Assembly (NCBI RefSeq): GCF_963583255.1
Contig: NC_084819.1
Location: 20,484,460 to 20,548,459 of the forward strand
Direction of reading: 5' to 3'
Origin: Pyrus communis
Lineage: Eukaryota; Streptophyta; Magnoliopsida; Rosales; Rosaceae
DNA: 64,000 bases
Positions 30,958 to 47,400 of this stretch are shown here, one piece after another. A model generated the notes under the pieces. That model was not told the origin of the DNA, did not search any database, and saw only the letters and a list, made by a program, of their open reading frames with translations. How positions within the stretch are numbered: the stretch's first letter is position 1; every line of letters starts with the position of its first letter. The position numbers were made by a program, and so were the translations under genes.

Positions 30958-31468
30958 TATATAGAACATATCACATTTTTCTGTATAAAATGTACCATTT
31001 GTTTTTATGTAAAATGAATTGTATAAAAATTACCAATTTTTTGTATGTAAAATGTCATTAATATAAGTAATGACAAATCATGGATTTTATTTAATATCTC
31101 ATTAATACAAATAACTACAAATATCAAATTTTAATTTAAAAATTATAAGAACCTACATAGAAATGTATTATTGCATTAATTTCAAAGATTTCAATCAAAA
31201 ATAAAAAACCACAGGGTTTTAATCAAATAACAAAAATGAATAGAGATAGCATCCAAAGTTACAAAAAAAAAAAAAAAAAAAAATTAACTAACGAGTAAGT
31301 GTGAGGGTCACGTGATTTAAGTAAAAGTCCGAGAGGTGGGGTCGCACTATTCTACCTAGCGTTATTCATCCCTTCGAAGGGAGCAAGAACGAGGAAGACA
31401 GAGAGAGAGAGAGTGTGGAGGGAGAAACGGAGAGCGCCGCCGTGAGGTTTCGGTTTTCTCTCTATACA
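30958..31468. other. Promoter and leader of the purine enzyme gene
   Basis: AT-rich; poly(A) run at about 31262-31282. A GA-rich leader (31395-31430) precedes the ATG at 31469. An upstream-like CACGTG (E/G-box core) occurs near 31309. Confidence 0.45.
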
Positions 31469-34400
31469 ATGTTCCAACAGAGCTCTGGCTGCTCCGACTC
31501 GCTCTTCGCTTCGCCGGAGTTTGGGTTTAGGCCGTGTTTGGCTGCGCCGAAAACGAAAAACGCATTCTCCTGCTCCATGGAAAAGCACAAGCTTTTCACT
31601 TCTTCTTCTTCTCTCTCGCTCAAGCAGCAACCCCAAACGAAGCGCAATCCTGTCCTGGCCTGTCGAGCATCACGTGACCCTCACGTGATTACTGGGTAAA
31701 TGTTCCTTTCCCGAAATTCGTTTCAGTTTATGTAAAGCAACAATTTTTAACTAATTAGCGTTTGAGCGCTCGTGCATTGTATTTGAATAAATATGTAGAA
31801 AATTTGAATATTTTGTTGTGCAGGAAAGATGATGTAGCTGTTCATGGAGTTGCTGATGTAATTGTTGGTGTTCTTGGAGGAGGCCAACTGGGTCGGATGT
31901 TCTGCCAAGCGGCTTCGCGAATGGCGATTAAAGTGATGGTCTTGGACCCACAAGAGAACTGCCCGGCTAGTGAGCTTGCCCATTATCATATGGTTGGAAG
32001 TTTCGATGATAGCTCGATGGTCCAAGAGTTCGCAAAGAGGTGAAGATTCTATGTTCTTGTAATCCAATTTTGTGTTGTGTTGTGTTGTTTCGTGTAGTTG
32101 GAAATGATATGTATGGAGTGTAATCGTATTTGTGTGGTAATTAGATGTGGAGTGCTGACTGTGGAAATTGAGCATGTGGATGTGGAGACGTTAGAGAAGC
32201 TTGAGCAGCAAGGAGTGGATTGCCAACCCAAAGCCTCTACAATCAGAATAATTCAGGTTTGTCTATTCCTTTTGATGTTGCTTTTTATTTTTCATCACCG
32301 CGTTAATGCATATGAAAGTTAGTATGCTACAATAGTAATCCATTTGGACAGATCGGTTTATGTACAGAGTTTCGTTTTTCTTGAGGAACATTCACATTTA
32401 GTCATAAAATTTTATCCTTGTATTGACACGTTGCACTAACTCGACATTCCATTTATCGCTGCATTGTTATTTTGTAGTGTGCTAAGCGTTGGCTCATGTT
32501 TTGAATGTAACAGGATAAGTATGTCCAAAAGGTTCATTTTTCGAAGCATGATATTCCGCTTCCTGAATTCATGCAGGTTTGTTACTCATTTATCTATCTG
32601 ATTGAAGTATTAGCATACGTGATTTTGTGAATTTGATTTCTATTAGAGAGTGCAAGATTATGTATTATTTACTGTAAAATGTGGCTAAGGCAGATAGATG
32701 ATCTTGAAGGTGCCAAGAGAGCAGGGGACCTCTTTGGCTATCCTCTTATGATAAAAAGTAAAAGGTTAGCTTACGATGGACGTGGAAATGCTGTTGCTAA
32801 GAGTGAGGATGAGCTTTCTTCTGCTGTGGCTGGTAATATGTTCATCAAAATGGATTGTTATTGGCCTTGATTCAACTAGTTGAGGCTATGTGGTTTTTAT
32901 AGTTCTAACTTTGTTCCAGCTCTTGGAGGGTTTGATCGTGGTTTATATGTTGAGAAATGGGCCCCATTTGTAAAGGTTGGTTTCTAAAAGTTACTATGAG
33001 ACTATAAGCATTGTTTGATGATTTACAATGCCACACATTAATCCCCAACAAAATACAATGCTTCTGAGTGAGTTCATAAGAAAGAAACTTCCTTACATTT
33101 TTGGCAATGTAACTGTAGGAGCTGGCTGTTATTGTCGCAAGAGGAAGAGACAATTCTATCGTGTGCTACCCTGTTGTTGAAACAATACACAAGTAAGCTG
33201 TAGATTAAGTTTTGAACTATCTGTCAGCAGCCAATCTTTGATCTTAATTTGCTCCAATCTGTTTATTTAGACGATAATATGCACATAAAGCCGGATGAGT
33301 TCATGCATGTTTGGGGATCTGTTTTGTAGGGAAAACATTTGTCACATTGTAAAGGCTCCTGCTAACATGTCATGGAAGATCAGAAAGCTGGCCACTGATA
33401 TTGCATCCAGAGCTGTTAGTTCATTAGAAGGTGCTGGTGTCTTTGCAGTTGAGTTGTTCTTGACAAAGGATGACCAGGTAGCAATCGACCTCTCTTTAAC
33501 GACTTTGCATTATGGTTATTTATTCGTGATCAATTGATTGACGTATTGGAATTTTCTCTTTTAAAAGTCTACAGCATTCAACTAAGTTATGCATGTATTT
33601 ACTTCTTGTCAGATTTTGCTAAATGAAGTAGCTCCTAGACCTCACAATAGCGGTCATCACACAATAGAGTCTTGCTGCACTTCACAGTATGAACAGCATT
33701 TGAGGGCTGTTGTTGGTCTTCCACTTGGTGATCCATCAATGAAAACTCCAGCTGCAATCATGTACAATTTACTTGGCGAAGATGAGGTGACGTTCTATTC
33801 AATTCTGTGCAGATCACCATCTGTTAGCACTTATTTTCTGATTTTAGTTCTAAACAATGTATAGTTATCACTGTGGTCATGAAAGATAAATCAGTTAATC
33901 AAATGCTGATGGCCGTCATGCCTCTTTTATGCATTCAGGGGGAACCTGGTTTCCTACTAGCTCAGCAGTTGATTGGAAGAGCATTGCGTACTCCAGGGGC
34001 CACTGTGCATTGGTATGATAAGCCAGGTTAGATTCTGCATATGTTCATATTACATCGTCTTGTTTATTTCGGAGTCATACTCAAGAATCACCTATATTTT
34101 TATACTGTGGCAGAAATGCGGAAGCAACGGAAGATGGGTCATATCACCATTGTTGGACCTTCCCTGGGAAATGCCGAAAAACTGCTAGAATCGATGCTAA
34201 ATGAAGAAAGATTGGATAGTCAGTCTGCAGGTAGTTGTAGTAGAGTGGTTTCACATGATTACAGGTCCTATGTGGTTATATGCATTAACCTTAGGTGGCT
34301 TCCTTATTACATCCACTAGTAAATTTCAAAAAATCACAAATCATTATTGTGGAAAATTTATTGTAAATTTGGAAGGGTACAAGGGGAATGAAAATGGTTG

Positions 34401-35618
34401 AACTTTATAAAGAAGTCTAGGGCAAGAAAGGCAAGGCAACCACACTATCGGCAATATTGATCTTGTATATTTTGTGGTGATTCCCTTCCTTGTGCCCGTA
34501 GCTGCACCCCTTCGAAAGACCAAACCGTATAGATTCCATTTTCATTTCATTGTACTTCAATAGTCTTGGCAATTTTTGAAATCTTCGTTATCTTCAAATT
34601 GCGTTCATGTTGCTTTCTTTTTTCTGGATGCAGTCACACCGCGTGTTGGTATCGTAATGGGCTCTGATTCAGATCTTCCTGTTATGAAAGATGCTGCAAA
34701 GATTTTAAATATGTTTGGAGTACCCAATGAGGTTTGCTTCTCACATGTTACTGTTTGCTGTCAAATGATCACCTGTTGAATGCGAGCTATGCGTTTAAGT
34801 ACTATATGATGTTAATGTGATATAATTTACAGGTGAGAATAGTTTCAGCACATCGAACTCCTGAATTGATGTATTCTTATGCCTTGTCTGCTCGGGAGAG
34901 AGGCATTCAGGTCATCATTGCTGGTGCTGGTGGTGCTGCTCACTTGCCAGGCAAGTCACATAAACTGTGCTTCAAACAAATTCGTCTAGTGCATTATACA
35001 TTCTCTGGGGTTAATTGAAATAACGCGTGAGTTTTGCAGGCATGGTAGCTGCCCTCACTCCTTTGCCCGTTATCGGTGTCCCGGTGCGTGCTTCTACATT
35101 GGATGGAATCGATTCTCTTTTGTCCATCGTGCAGGTACATATTATTTCACACTGTTCTGCTTTTTCTCCTATAAAATTATGCTTTGTTTCATTTTTCACT
35201 TCATTGCTGCAGTTTTCTGTACTCTGTTTGACAAGAATGGTATGTGGGTTCGGTTCTGTTGTTGCGACTATTGAGGTCTTATGACTTATCAGGAAGTTAT
35301 TTTGTATTTGTGTTGATTATGCAGATGCCGAGAGGGGTCCCAGTTGCAACAGTAGCTGTAAACAACTCCACCAACGCTGGTTTGCTGGCAGTTAGGATAT
35401 TGGGTGTTTGTGATGCCGATCTAGTATCAAGGTTGGGTTCTGTCACTTGATAAACACGTCTGGAGATTAAATTTTTATGTTCGGTTGCCTGCATTTTCTA
35501 ACGAGGTAGTTAACTCGAGTGCAGAATGTCCCAGTATCAAGAAAACACAAGGGACGAAGTTTTGACAAAGGCGGAGAAACTACAGAAAGATGGATGGGAG
35601 TTGTATTTGAATCCTTGA
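31469..35618 (+). CDS. PURKE: Phosphoribosylaminoimidazole carboxylase, plastid (fused PurK-PurE)
   Basis: Turns AIR into CAIR in de novo purine synthesis. Sixteen coding exons, all phases checked: 31469-31695, 31824-32039, 32145-32256, 32514-32576, 32694-32832, 32920-32975, 33119-33192, 33330-33477, 33613-33786, 33939-34026, 34114-34230, 34634-34731, 34833-34950, 35040-35134, 35325-35431, 35525-35618. The product is 641 aa. The first 75 residues are Ser-rich and basic, a likely plastid transit peptide. PurK ATP-grasp domain: [48 protein letters not shown]. PurE domain from about residue 472: [21 protein letters not shown] (His511), [13 protein letters not shown]. The order K then E is the plant arrangement. 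Intron 13 uses GC-AG. The start at 31469 is the first ATG of the frame. Confidence 0.97.
34951..34956 (+). other. Non-canonical GC splice donor in the purine enzyme gene
   Basis: Exon 13 ends CACTTGCCAG and the intron starts GCAAGT. The acceptor TTTTGCAG is at 35032-35039. Only this join keeps the invariant PurE stretch AHLPGMVA in frame, and AG|GCAAGT is the known GC-AG donor consensus. Confidence 0.9.
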
Positions 35619-36085
35619 AGTCGAAGAGACAACAAACATCTGTTCAATTTTTGGAGTTTCACTTTCTCTTGAAGTCCACAGTTTCCTGAATATGCTATCC
35701 AACAAAGATGTGCAGGAAAAAAGTATCCGACAGCTGATCGACGCGCAGTAGAATGAATAGAAGCATGTTGTTGAGGACGGAATGTTTTTGCCTACGAAAA
35801 TCGATTGAGGTCAAACCGGGAAAGAAGAAAGAGGAACAGACGACTCCGGCAGGGGGGCAGAAGAAGCCTTCTATTGATATGTTTATGTCAGCATAAGATA
35901 TGTAAAACCGTGAAACATTCAAACTAATCGATTGGATTTGCATCTTTAATTGCCAAAATCACCATCCCACAGCAAAAAAAAAACACCGTTTCATTAAAAA
36001 CACAGAGACCTACATGACAACAGAGACATTAAGGACTACATGCTTTAAACGGAACACGTTACTTGCATCAGATACACCAAAACCT
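35619..36085. other. Shared 3' region of two convergent genes
   Basis: 467 bp between the stop codons of the purine enzyme (+) and GPI8 (-). The 3' UTRs probably meet or overlap here. No other gene. Confidence 0.5.
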
Positions 36086-39334
<3,249 letters not shown>

Positions 39335-40980
39335 GCTGGAAATGGAATTCTTATGAATTTTGGGTTAAAAAAGAAAAAAGCATAAATCTTTGCCTTGAGC
39401 TCGTATGTAATCAGAGACCCAAATCTGTTAATTGCAAAAAAGCCTCGCCATCTGAGTAATTATATGTTTGCCCCCCGGAGATCAGCGGTCAGCATCTCAC
39501 TCTTTCTTCTTCCTACTCTGCTTTTTCCCATTTTCTTTCTCGGCCGGTTGACAAGTTAAAAACTTGACCCGCCAAACCGAAACCCAACAAACCCGGTCCG
39601 AGGATAAAAAAAGCCGATCCGCGAAAAACCCAAATTAAATTTTACAGACAATTACATCTTACGCTCTTTAATTTTTGAGAACTTTAATGAAAAGCTCTCA
39701 GTACTGTTCACCTAAACGAAAAACCACATTTTTATATTAAAAAGTCGATCCTAGTACTATTCACTTTACCTTTTATTTTTTCCTTACCGTTAAAACTTAA
39801 AGTTTTCAAGTTATTTTATTAGTTTTCCTCCAATTTTTATCGCAACACACATTGAGATTTTAAAATCGTATTAAATCATGAATTTTGGTTGTTTGCTTGA
39901 CTTGTAAGTTACACCAATACCCTAACGACAGAATCCAGATTCTCACCGGATCATCTTTGTGAGGATTCTAGAGATTCATGAATCATATTCGTTCATCGTA
40001 CATCGTACGGTCAGAAATTATTTTAAATATTTTTATTTAAAATTAAATACAAACAATATCTGACAAAAACTGACTACACGGTTTACGAATCCCTATGATC
40101 CTCATTAAAAGTATCCAGAGAGGATCCTGTTGGACAATGACATTATTGAGGTATTGGCTTATCTTCAATCGATGTTTCATGTTCCTAAATGACAACTACA
40201 ATTGGGTTTTCAGCTACAAACGAGGTTTCAAGGCAATGTAGAAACAGAACGAGACCATGGAAAGCATTCGAAACAAGCTAAACCTACTATGCACCGACAT
40301 GGTTGTTTACCTCATATCTGACACACGAGAGACGATACACGGTAAATACACATTAGATACAAATCAGATTTAACAAATACATATTTGACTGTCAAGATAC
40401 GAGTATCCGACTTTTCGAATAAGAAGAAGATATCTTGGTCGTGACTCTTCAATTCAACAGGATGACACTCTTCTTAGTCTATAGCTCGCTGAATTATCAT
40501 TTCCAACAAGAAAAATGTTTGAAAATCTATGTCGTATGATCCCTGCTAGTGACTTGAGTTTCATTTAGATTTTTCTTTTTACGGTTTTAAGGAGATGTTC
40601 ATGTATATGTGTCAGACAATGATTTTATATTAAAGAGACAAGCAGTGTAATAATTTATGTATGATTGTGAACTTGTGATTAAAGTCATGTTACTAAGTAA
40701 TTTTATGAAAAACAAACTTGTGCTTATGTTTCTTTTGTTTTACACAAAAAAATTAAGATGGACAAACTCAAATTTTTTCGTGCCAACGTTTACGCAAAAG
40801 AGAAAATAAGTTTGCGAAAATCATTTTCTAAACAAAAAACATATTGGACGAGAAAGAAAATCCAATCCGTCAAAATCAGAAAGACCACGATTTCGATCCA
40901 ACGGCACAAACGAAGAGTAACAAATTCTTACAATAGATCCGGACACACAAGATTTGAACGTCCCTTGAACATGAAAGAAG
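39335..40980. other. Region upstream of GPI8 and myosin (divergent)
   Basis: No gene supported. 39660-39835 is a short repeat related to 25178-25320. The open frame 40758-40988 is Lys-rich with no motif and is probably chance. AT-rich. Confidence 0.45.
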
Positions 40981-41477
40981 AAATGTGACCGTTAAGGAAT
41001 GAGAAAGAAGACTTGGTTAGCAGCCACTAATTGGCGCGAAAACAGCGGAAAGCGAAGCGAAACAAGAGGTCCTTGTGAAGAATGTCCACTCCCTCAATCC
41101 ACTCGATCCACATTCACTTCCCACACACACAAAACACACAGCAATCACACGAACAAAACTTTCCCACCTCGCAAATCGATCCATTTCCGTCCCCCATTTC
41201 GGTTTTCCTTCACTTTCTTGCCAATTTCCCGGGAAAATGGAGCTTCCTGCGCGTTGATCCGACATCCCTGACCCCCATCAAGCTTGATTCGCGTTTCGTT
41301 GCGAAAGTTTGATGCTTTCGAGAAAAAGGGTCTCTTTTTCTTATGGTGTCTGGTGGAGAGGAACACTTATCTGCTGGAGCTGGGAGCTGATGGTTGTTTG
41401 TTGTCACCCGGCTCAAATGTTTGATGAAAGTGCCTAATGAATTGATGAGCTTTGGATTGGCAGCTTAAAAGGATAAA

Positions 41478-44400
41478 ATGGTATGTTGGGTTTCGGTTGA
41501 ATTTTCGTAAATTTGTGAAAGTTTTTTTTTTTCTTTTTCTTGCTTTAATTTGTAGACTAGATCAGGTTCCTTAAATTCAGGTTGAAATGTACATGCGGCC
41601 GAAAACTCGTTCCAGGGTATGAATGATTGTTACAGTTTAAGGAACTTCACTTTGGAGTTTTGCTGTATATCGAAATTGGGTTTGTTAATTACAAATGATT
41701 AAGTTTTGTTTTTCGGTCAAAGATATGATTTAGTGCTTGCAATACAAAGCGGAACAATCGTTTAGTGTGTGGGTTAGTGCTAGATTGTGGACAGACTGGG
41801 AATCTGTTGCTTCTTCTTGAGTGAAAGAAACTCGAATGACACAATTTATGAGACAACTCTGAGTGAAGCATTGAGCAAGAGAGACAAGTGCACTTACCAT
41901 CACACTATGCTTTTGGTTGTGGGGATAGCTCACATAGTCCTCATAGATAAGCAACAGAAATAGAACAAAGGCGTTGGCCACATAATAATTTTTCCATTTA
42001 GTTTTTGCCAGAATCCATATAAAAACGATTCAAATTAGTCTTCGGAAATGGTTATTGGTGAAATTTATGTTTGTGATGGCACTTCATCTGCATAACTAAT
42101 ACTATTCATTCTCTTATATCTTTCGATAGGGAACGCCAGTGAATATCATTGTAGGTTCTCATGTCTGGGTTGAAGACCCAGAATTGGCTTGGATCGATGG
42201 ACAGGTGTCGAAGATTACTGGACAGGAAGCTGAGATCGAGGGTAGCAATGGGAAGAAGGTGTAAATCCTTTTACTGATACATCAAAAACTAATTTTATCA
42301 CAACTGCAGATCAACCATTTCATCAGAAATTATTTTTATGATTTGGTCTTCGAAATTTGCTTATTTTACAAAACTTTCTAGTATTACATTATTGTACTCT
42401 AATGAGATTCCCGTTCATTTTTTTGGTGCTATTAAGATGGTTGTCAAATTGGCAAAAATATATCCAAAAGATATGGAAGCTCCTGCTGCCGGAGTTGATG
42501 ACATGACAAAGTTATCTTATCTGCATGAGCCTGGAGTTCTGCAGAATTTAAAAACTAGATACGAACTTAATGAAATCTATGTACGCATTCCTCCCTTCAT
42601 CTTAAAATACTTACAGAGTTTTTATTCAAATCGGGAATTCTTACTCTCTGTAATCCTGCAATGATATATGTCTCCATTGCTATCATGATAGACATATACT
42701 GGAAATATCCTTATTGCCATTAACCCATTCCAAAGACTTCCCCATCTTTACGATGGTCACATGATGCAACAATACAAAGGAGCACCACTTGGAGAATTGA
42801 GCCCTCATGTTTTTGCAGTTGCAGATGTTGCATATAGGTTACTTTCAATCCTATTATATATGCTATATATTGCTCCGTATATCAATAAACCAAATATTTA
42901 AAGTTAATACTTTAAACAAATCAGGGCAATGATCAATGAGGGAAAAAGCAATTCAATTCTGGTCAGTGGTGAAAGTGGAGCAGGTAAAACTGAGACCACA
43001 AAAATGCTTATGCGGTACCTTGCATTTCTTGGTGGCCGGGCTGCAACTGAAGGACGGACAGTTGAACAGCAAGTTCTTGAAGTATGATTGTTATCATACC
43101 TTTGACTAGTGTCGATATTAAGCTTCACTCACTCGATATTATCTTCTTTATATCAAGCTCTATAAGTTTCTGATGCAATTCTTATGGAGCTTATTTCTTT
43201 TCTGAGTGCAGTCCAATCCAGTTCTTGAAGCATTTGGCAATGCCAAAACGGTTAGAAATAACAATTCTAGGTAAGACAATATCAAGTTATTACATGTTAG
43301 TGTCGAGTTTGTCTTAATTTCAGCAATTATTTTACTGGCATAAATTACTTTTCCCGAATTATTATCATGTTCTGATAAATTCACATCGGTATTCTCTTTG
43401 TTTGGTACTGGTGTAGTCGTTTTGGTAAGTTTGTTGAAATCCAATTTGATAAGCAAGGAAGAATCTCAGGAGCAGCCATTAGAACTTACCTTCTGGAACG
43501 GTCTCGTGTTTGCCAAATCTCTGATCCTGAACGGAACTACCATTGCTTCTACCTTCTTTGTGCTGCACCACAGGAGGTAAGATCCTGTAGGAACAGTGAT
43601 TTCGATCAAGACAATCAAAGTATTGCTGCAAATTTCTGTTCTTGCAACTTCTTGCTAATATTTGTTGATCCTGACAGGAAATTGATAAATACAAGTTGGC
43701 AAATCCTAAATCATTTCGCTATCTTAACCAGTCACGCTGCTACGAACTGGTTGGTGTAAGTGATGCCCATGAATATCTTGCCACAAGGAGAGCTATGGAT
43801 ATTGTTGGGATAAGTGCGAAGGAGCAGGTACAGCCTGTTCTTAATACCATTTAAACATGGAACCTAGAAAGACCGTCGTCTCACACCCCCTTTTTTCTGT
43901 CCTTCTCTCTTAGGAAGCAATTTTTAGAGTAGTTGCTGCAATTCTTCATGTCGGAAATATTGAGTTTACCAAGGGCTCGGAAGTTGATTCATCAGTTCCA
44001 AAAGATGATAAAGCGAAGTTCCACCTCAAAATGACTGCAGAGCTTCTCATGTATTTATTCCTTCGTGCTATTGCCCCCGTAGTTTGTATTCCAGATTGTT
44101 CACTTTTCATATTGTTATAATAGTGATGATAACATTACCTCAGGTGCGACCCTGATGCACTGGAAGATGCATTATGCAAGCGTGTGATGATCACACCTGA
44201 AGAAGTTATCAAGAGAAGCCTTGATCCTCAAAGTGCAGCTATTAGCCGTGATGGTTTAGCAAAGACAATATATTCTCGATTGTTTGATTGGTTAGTCAAA
44301 ATCATCAAATTTACACCTGGTTTATGAAAAGCATAACGTAGAGTAAGGATTAAATGCTGATGTGATGCTAAGCTATTTCTATCTATGCAGGTTGGTGGAC

Positions 44401-47400
44401 AAAATTAATGTCTCAATTGGGCAAGATGCTAGCTCAAAATCGCTTATTGGGGTCCTTGATATCTATGGTTTTGAAAGTTTTAAGACCAATAGGTAACAAC
44501 TATTAAATATAATACCATAGTTCGAGTACTCGCATATCTGTATATATGTGCATTCTGTGTCTTTTTGAGTAAAAGAGAAACTGAAAATGCACTAATGATG
44601 ACATTTCATATCCCTTATGCATTGATGGTATTCCGCAACTTAATTTTAGCTTATCATCCTGTGCAGTTTTGAGCAGTTCTGTATTAACTTCACAAACGAG
44701 AAACTACAGCAACATTTCAATCAGGTAAAGCCTCAGATCATGTTGAATTCTTTAGCTTTCTCTACTTTTATCTTTTAGGTTATTATTATAACTAGTATTA
44801 TTTTGTAAATTAAGTTTTTCCTGTATATTTTCAGCACGTCTTCAAGATGGAACAAGAAGAATACACAAAAGAGCAGATTGATTGGAGCTACATTGAGTTT
44901 GTCGATAATCAAGACGTTTTGGATCTTATTGAAAAGGTTATTCCTATTCCTTCATATACATCTACCTGCACAATCAGCCACCTATATGTATACTTATATA
45001 GTTATACACACACATTCAGATGATAATGACTTCTCGAATATTCATTATATTCGGTCATATTAGTCTACAATCAACGTTTTGCTTACAAGTTTTCACATAT
45101 GATGTTTCCTTGCACAGAAACCTGGTGGAATAGTTGCTCTCCTTGATGAAGCTTGGTAAGCTATTATTCTTCTGCTGTGAAAGTTTTCTCGTTCTTCCTT
45201 AAATGCAATGCCGTCAATGTTTTCTTGAGTTCATTCCTCCAGTGTTAAGAATTTATTTCAGAAATAAAAATAAAAAGTTTCAGCCAATGGCAGATTGGAC
45301 TTGTTTTCTTTCTTTTTTTTTCGTTCTTGCTAACTGCTTGTCTTTTCTTTTCTTTTCCTTTTCCAGCATGTTTCCAAAGTCGACCCATGAAACATTTGCA
45401 AATAAGATATACCAGACATTCAAAACTCATAAGCGCTTTATAAAGCCAAAATTGTCTCGCACGGATTTTACCATCGCTCATTATGCTGGAGAGGTAAATT
45501 AATTACGAAAGCAACTATTTCTGAAAGTATGATACTTATACATTTTGGATTTTAACTGGTAAACACTTGCAGGTCCTGTATCAGTCTGACCAGTTTTTGG
45601 ATAAAAACAAAGACTACGTGGTTCCTGAACATCAAGACTTGTTGGGAGCTTCCAAATGTTCCTTTGTGGCAGGCCTTTTCCCTCCACTTCCAGAGGAGAC
45701 AGCCAAATCTTCCAAGTTTTCTTCGATTGGTTCTCGTTTTAAGGTACTTTCATATTATTTTGGTGAGCATGAAGGTCAATTTAACCCTAGATAATCAACT
45801 ATCAACCTAAAGCTACATGCAAGCTCTCGTGTGGTTTCTTTTATATTCTGCAATGTCAATTTGTGCAGCAAGGAATTGAAACTTTAATTTTTCTCTGTTT
45901 TAAATGGTGCAGCTTCAACTGCAATCGTTAATGGAGACCCTAAACTCTACAGAACCTCACTATATTAGATGTGTAAAGCCAAACAATCTTCTAAAACCAG
46001 CCGTATTTGAGAACGTGAACATTATGCAGCAACTGCGCTGTGGTGTAAGTAAAAAGTGTTCCTTTTCCCTTCTACCTTCTTAAGAAAATTAATTTTAATT
46101 TTATTTATGTTTTTTTTCCAGCTGCTGCTGACAGTTTCCCCTTGTAGGGTGTTTTAGAGGCAATCCGAATTAGTTGTGCTGGCTACCCTACTAGAAAACC
46201 ATTTTTCGAATTCATAAACAGATTCGGACTTCTTGCACCAGAGGCCTTGGAAGGAAAGTAAGTATTATCTCCTAGGATTTTCCGTTAAAGGTTTACTTAA
46301 TATCTCAACTTTCTGATTAAACTTGGTGGATCTGCATTATGAGCCTGTTTTACTTGTGTGCAGCTATGATGAAAAGGTTGTGTGCGCGAAGATACTCGAA
46401 AAGAAGGGTCTTAAAGGGTTTCAGGTAAAGTGAGGTGTTCCTTGCAGATTTGGAGGCCTCTAGTAATGTATATAATCGTTGTTTCACCTAGTATTTCCTC
46501 CAAACTTTATAACATGGACATAATCTGCAGTAGGACTGACGCTCATGCATATGGACGATATAGGTGTAAATATAGCTAATGGTCTTCATCCATTCACATA
46601 CTAATCGTAGAGACTTTGTTTTGCAGATAGGTAAAACAAAGGTATTCCTAAGAGCTGGTCAGATGGCCGAGTTAGATGCACGAAGAACTGAAGTACTCAG
46701 TACTGCAGCTAAAACTATACAGCGGCGTGTACGAACCCATTATGCTAGGAAACGGTTTATTGCACTGCGACAGGCAACCGTAGTTCTGCAATCGATATGC
46801 AGAGGTGAGCCACATAAAAAATGTATTAGAACCAATGCAGTGCTACTGAATTCTTAGAGAGTATCTTAGCAGAAGGATGCAGCTAATTTGTTTCTATGTT
46901 TGTTTGGTATTAACTTGTAGGAAGCCTGGCTTGCAGAGTCTTCCACGGCATGCAAAAAGAGGCAGCTGCAGTGAAAATTCAGAAGCACCTACGTAAACAC
47001 CAAGCCAGAAAAACTTACAACAAACTCCATGTCTCAGTTCTAGTTGTGCAAACAGGTTTAAGAGCAATGGCTGCTCGTAAAGAATTCAGATTTAAAAGGC
47101 AAAGCAAAGCAGCAATTATTCTTCAGGTTGCATACAAAATATCCTGCAAATTGCATGATTCATTTTATTATTTAACGACATGAAACTTTACTGATTTGCT
47201 ATTGCCATTGCCAAAAAAAATGTACATGAAAACTGCAGGCGGTGTGGCGTTGTCATAGAGCTGCCAAATACTTTAAGAGGCTCAAGAGGGGTTCAATAGC
47301 TGCACAGACCCAAATGAGGGGGAAAATTGCAAGGCGGGAACTTAGGAAGCTCAAAATGGTAAGCATATATAGTTTTCGGTGAAACAATCATCAATCTATA

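Noticed and set aside
32145..32160. Apparent Cys-Gly-Val instead of Cys-Asp-Val in the PurK domain
   Set aside because: From memory plant enzymes may read CGV here; without an alignment it is not a credible anomaly.
40758..40988. 76-aa Lys-rich frame upstream of myosin
   Set aside because: No motif, no ATG context support, likely chance in A-rich DNA.
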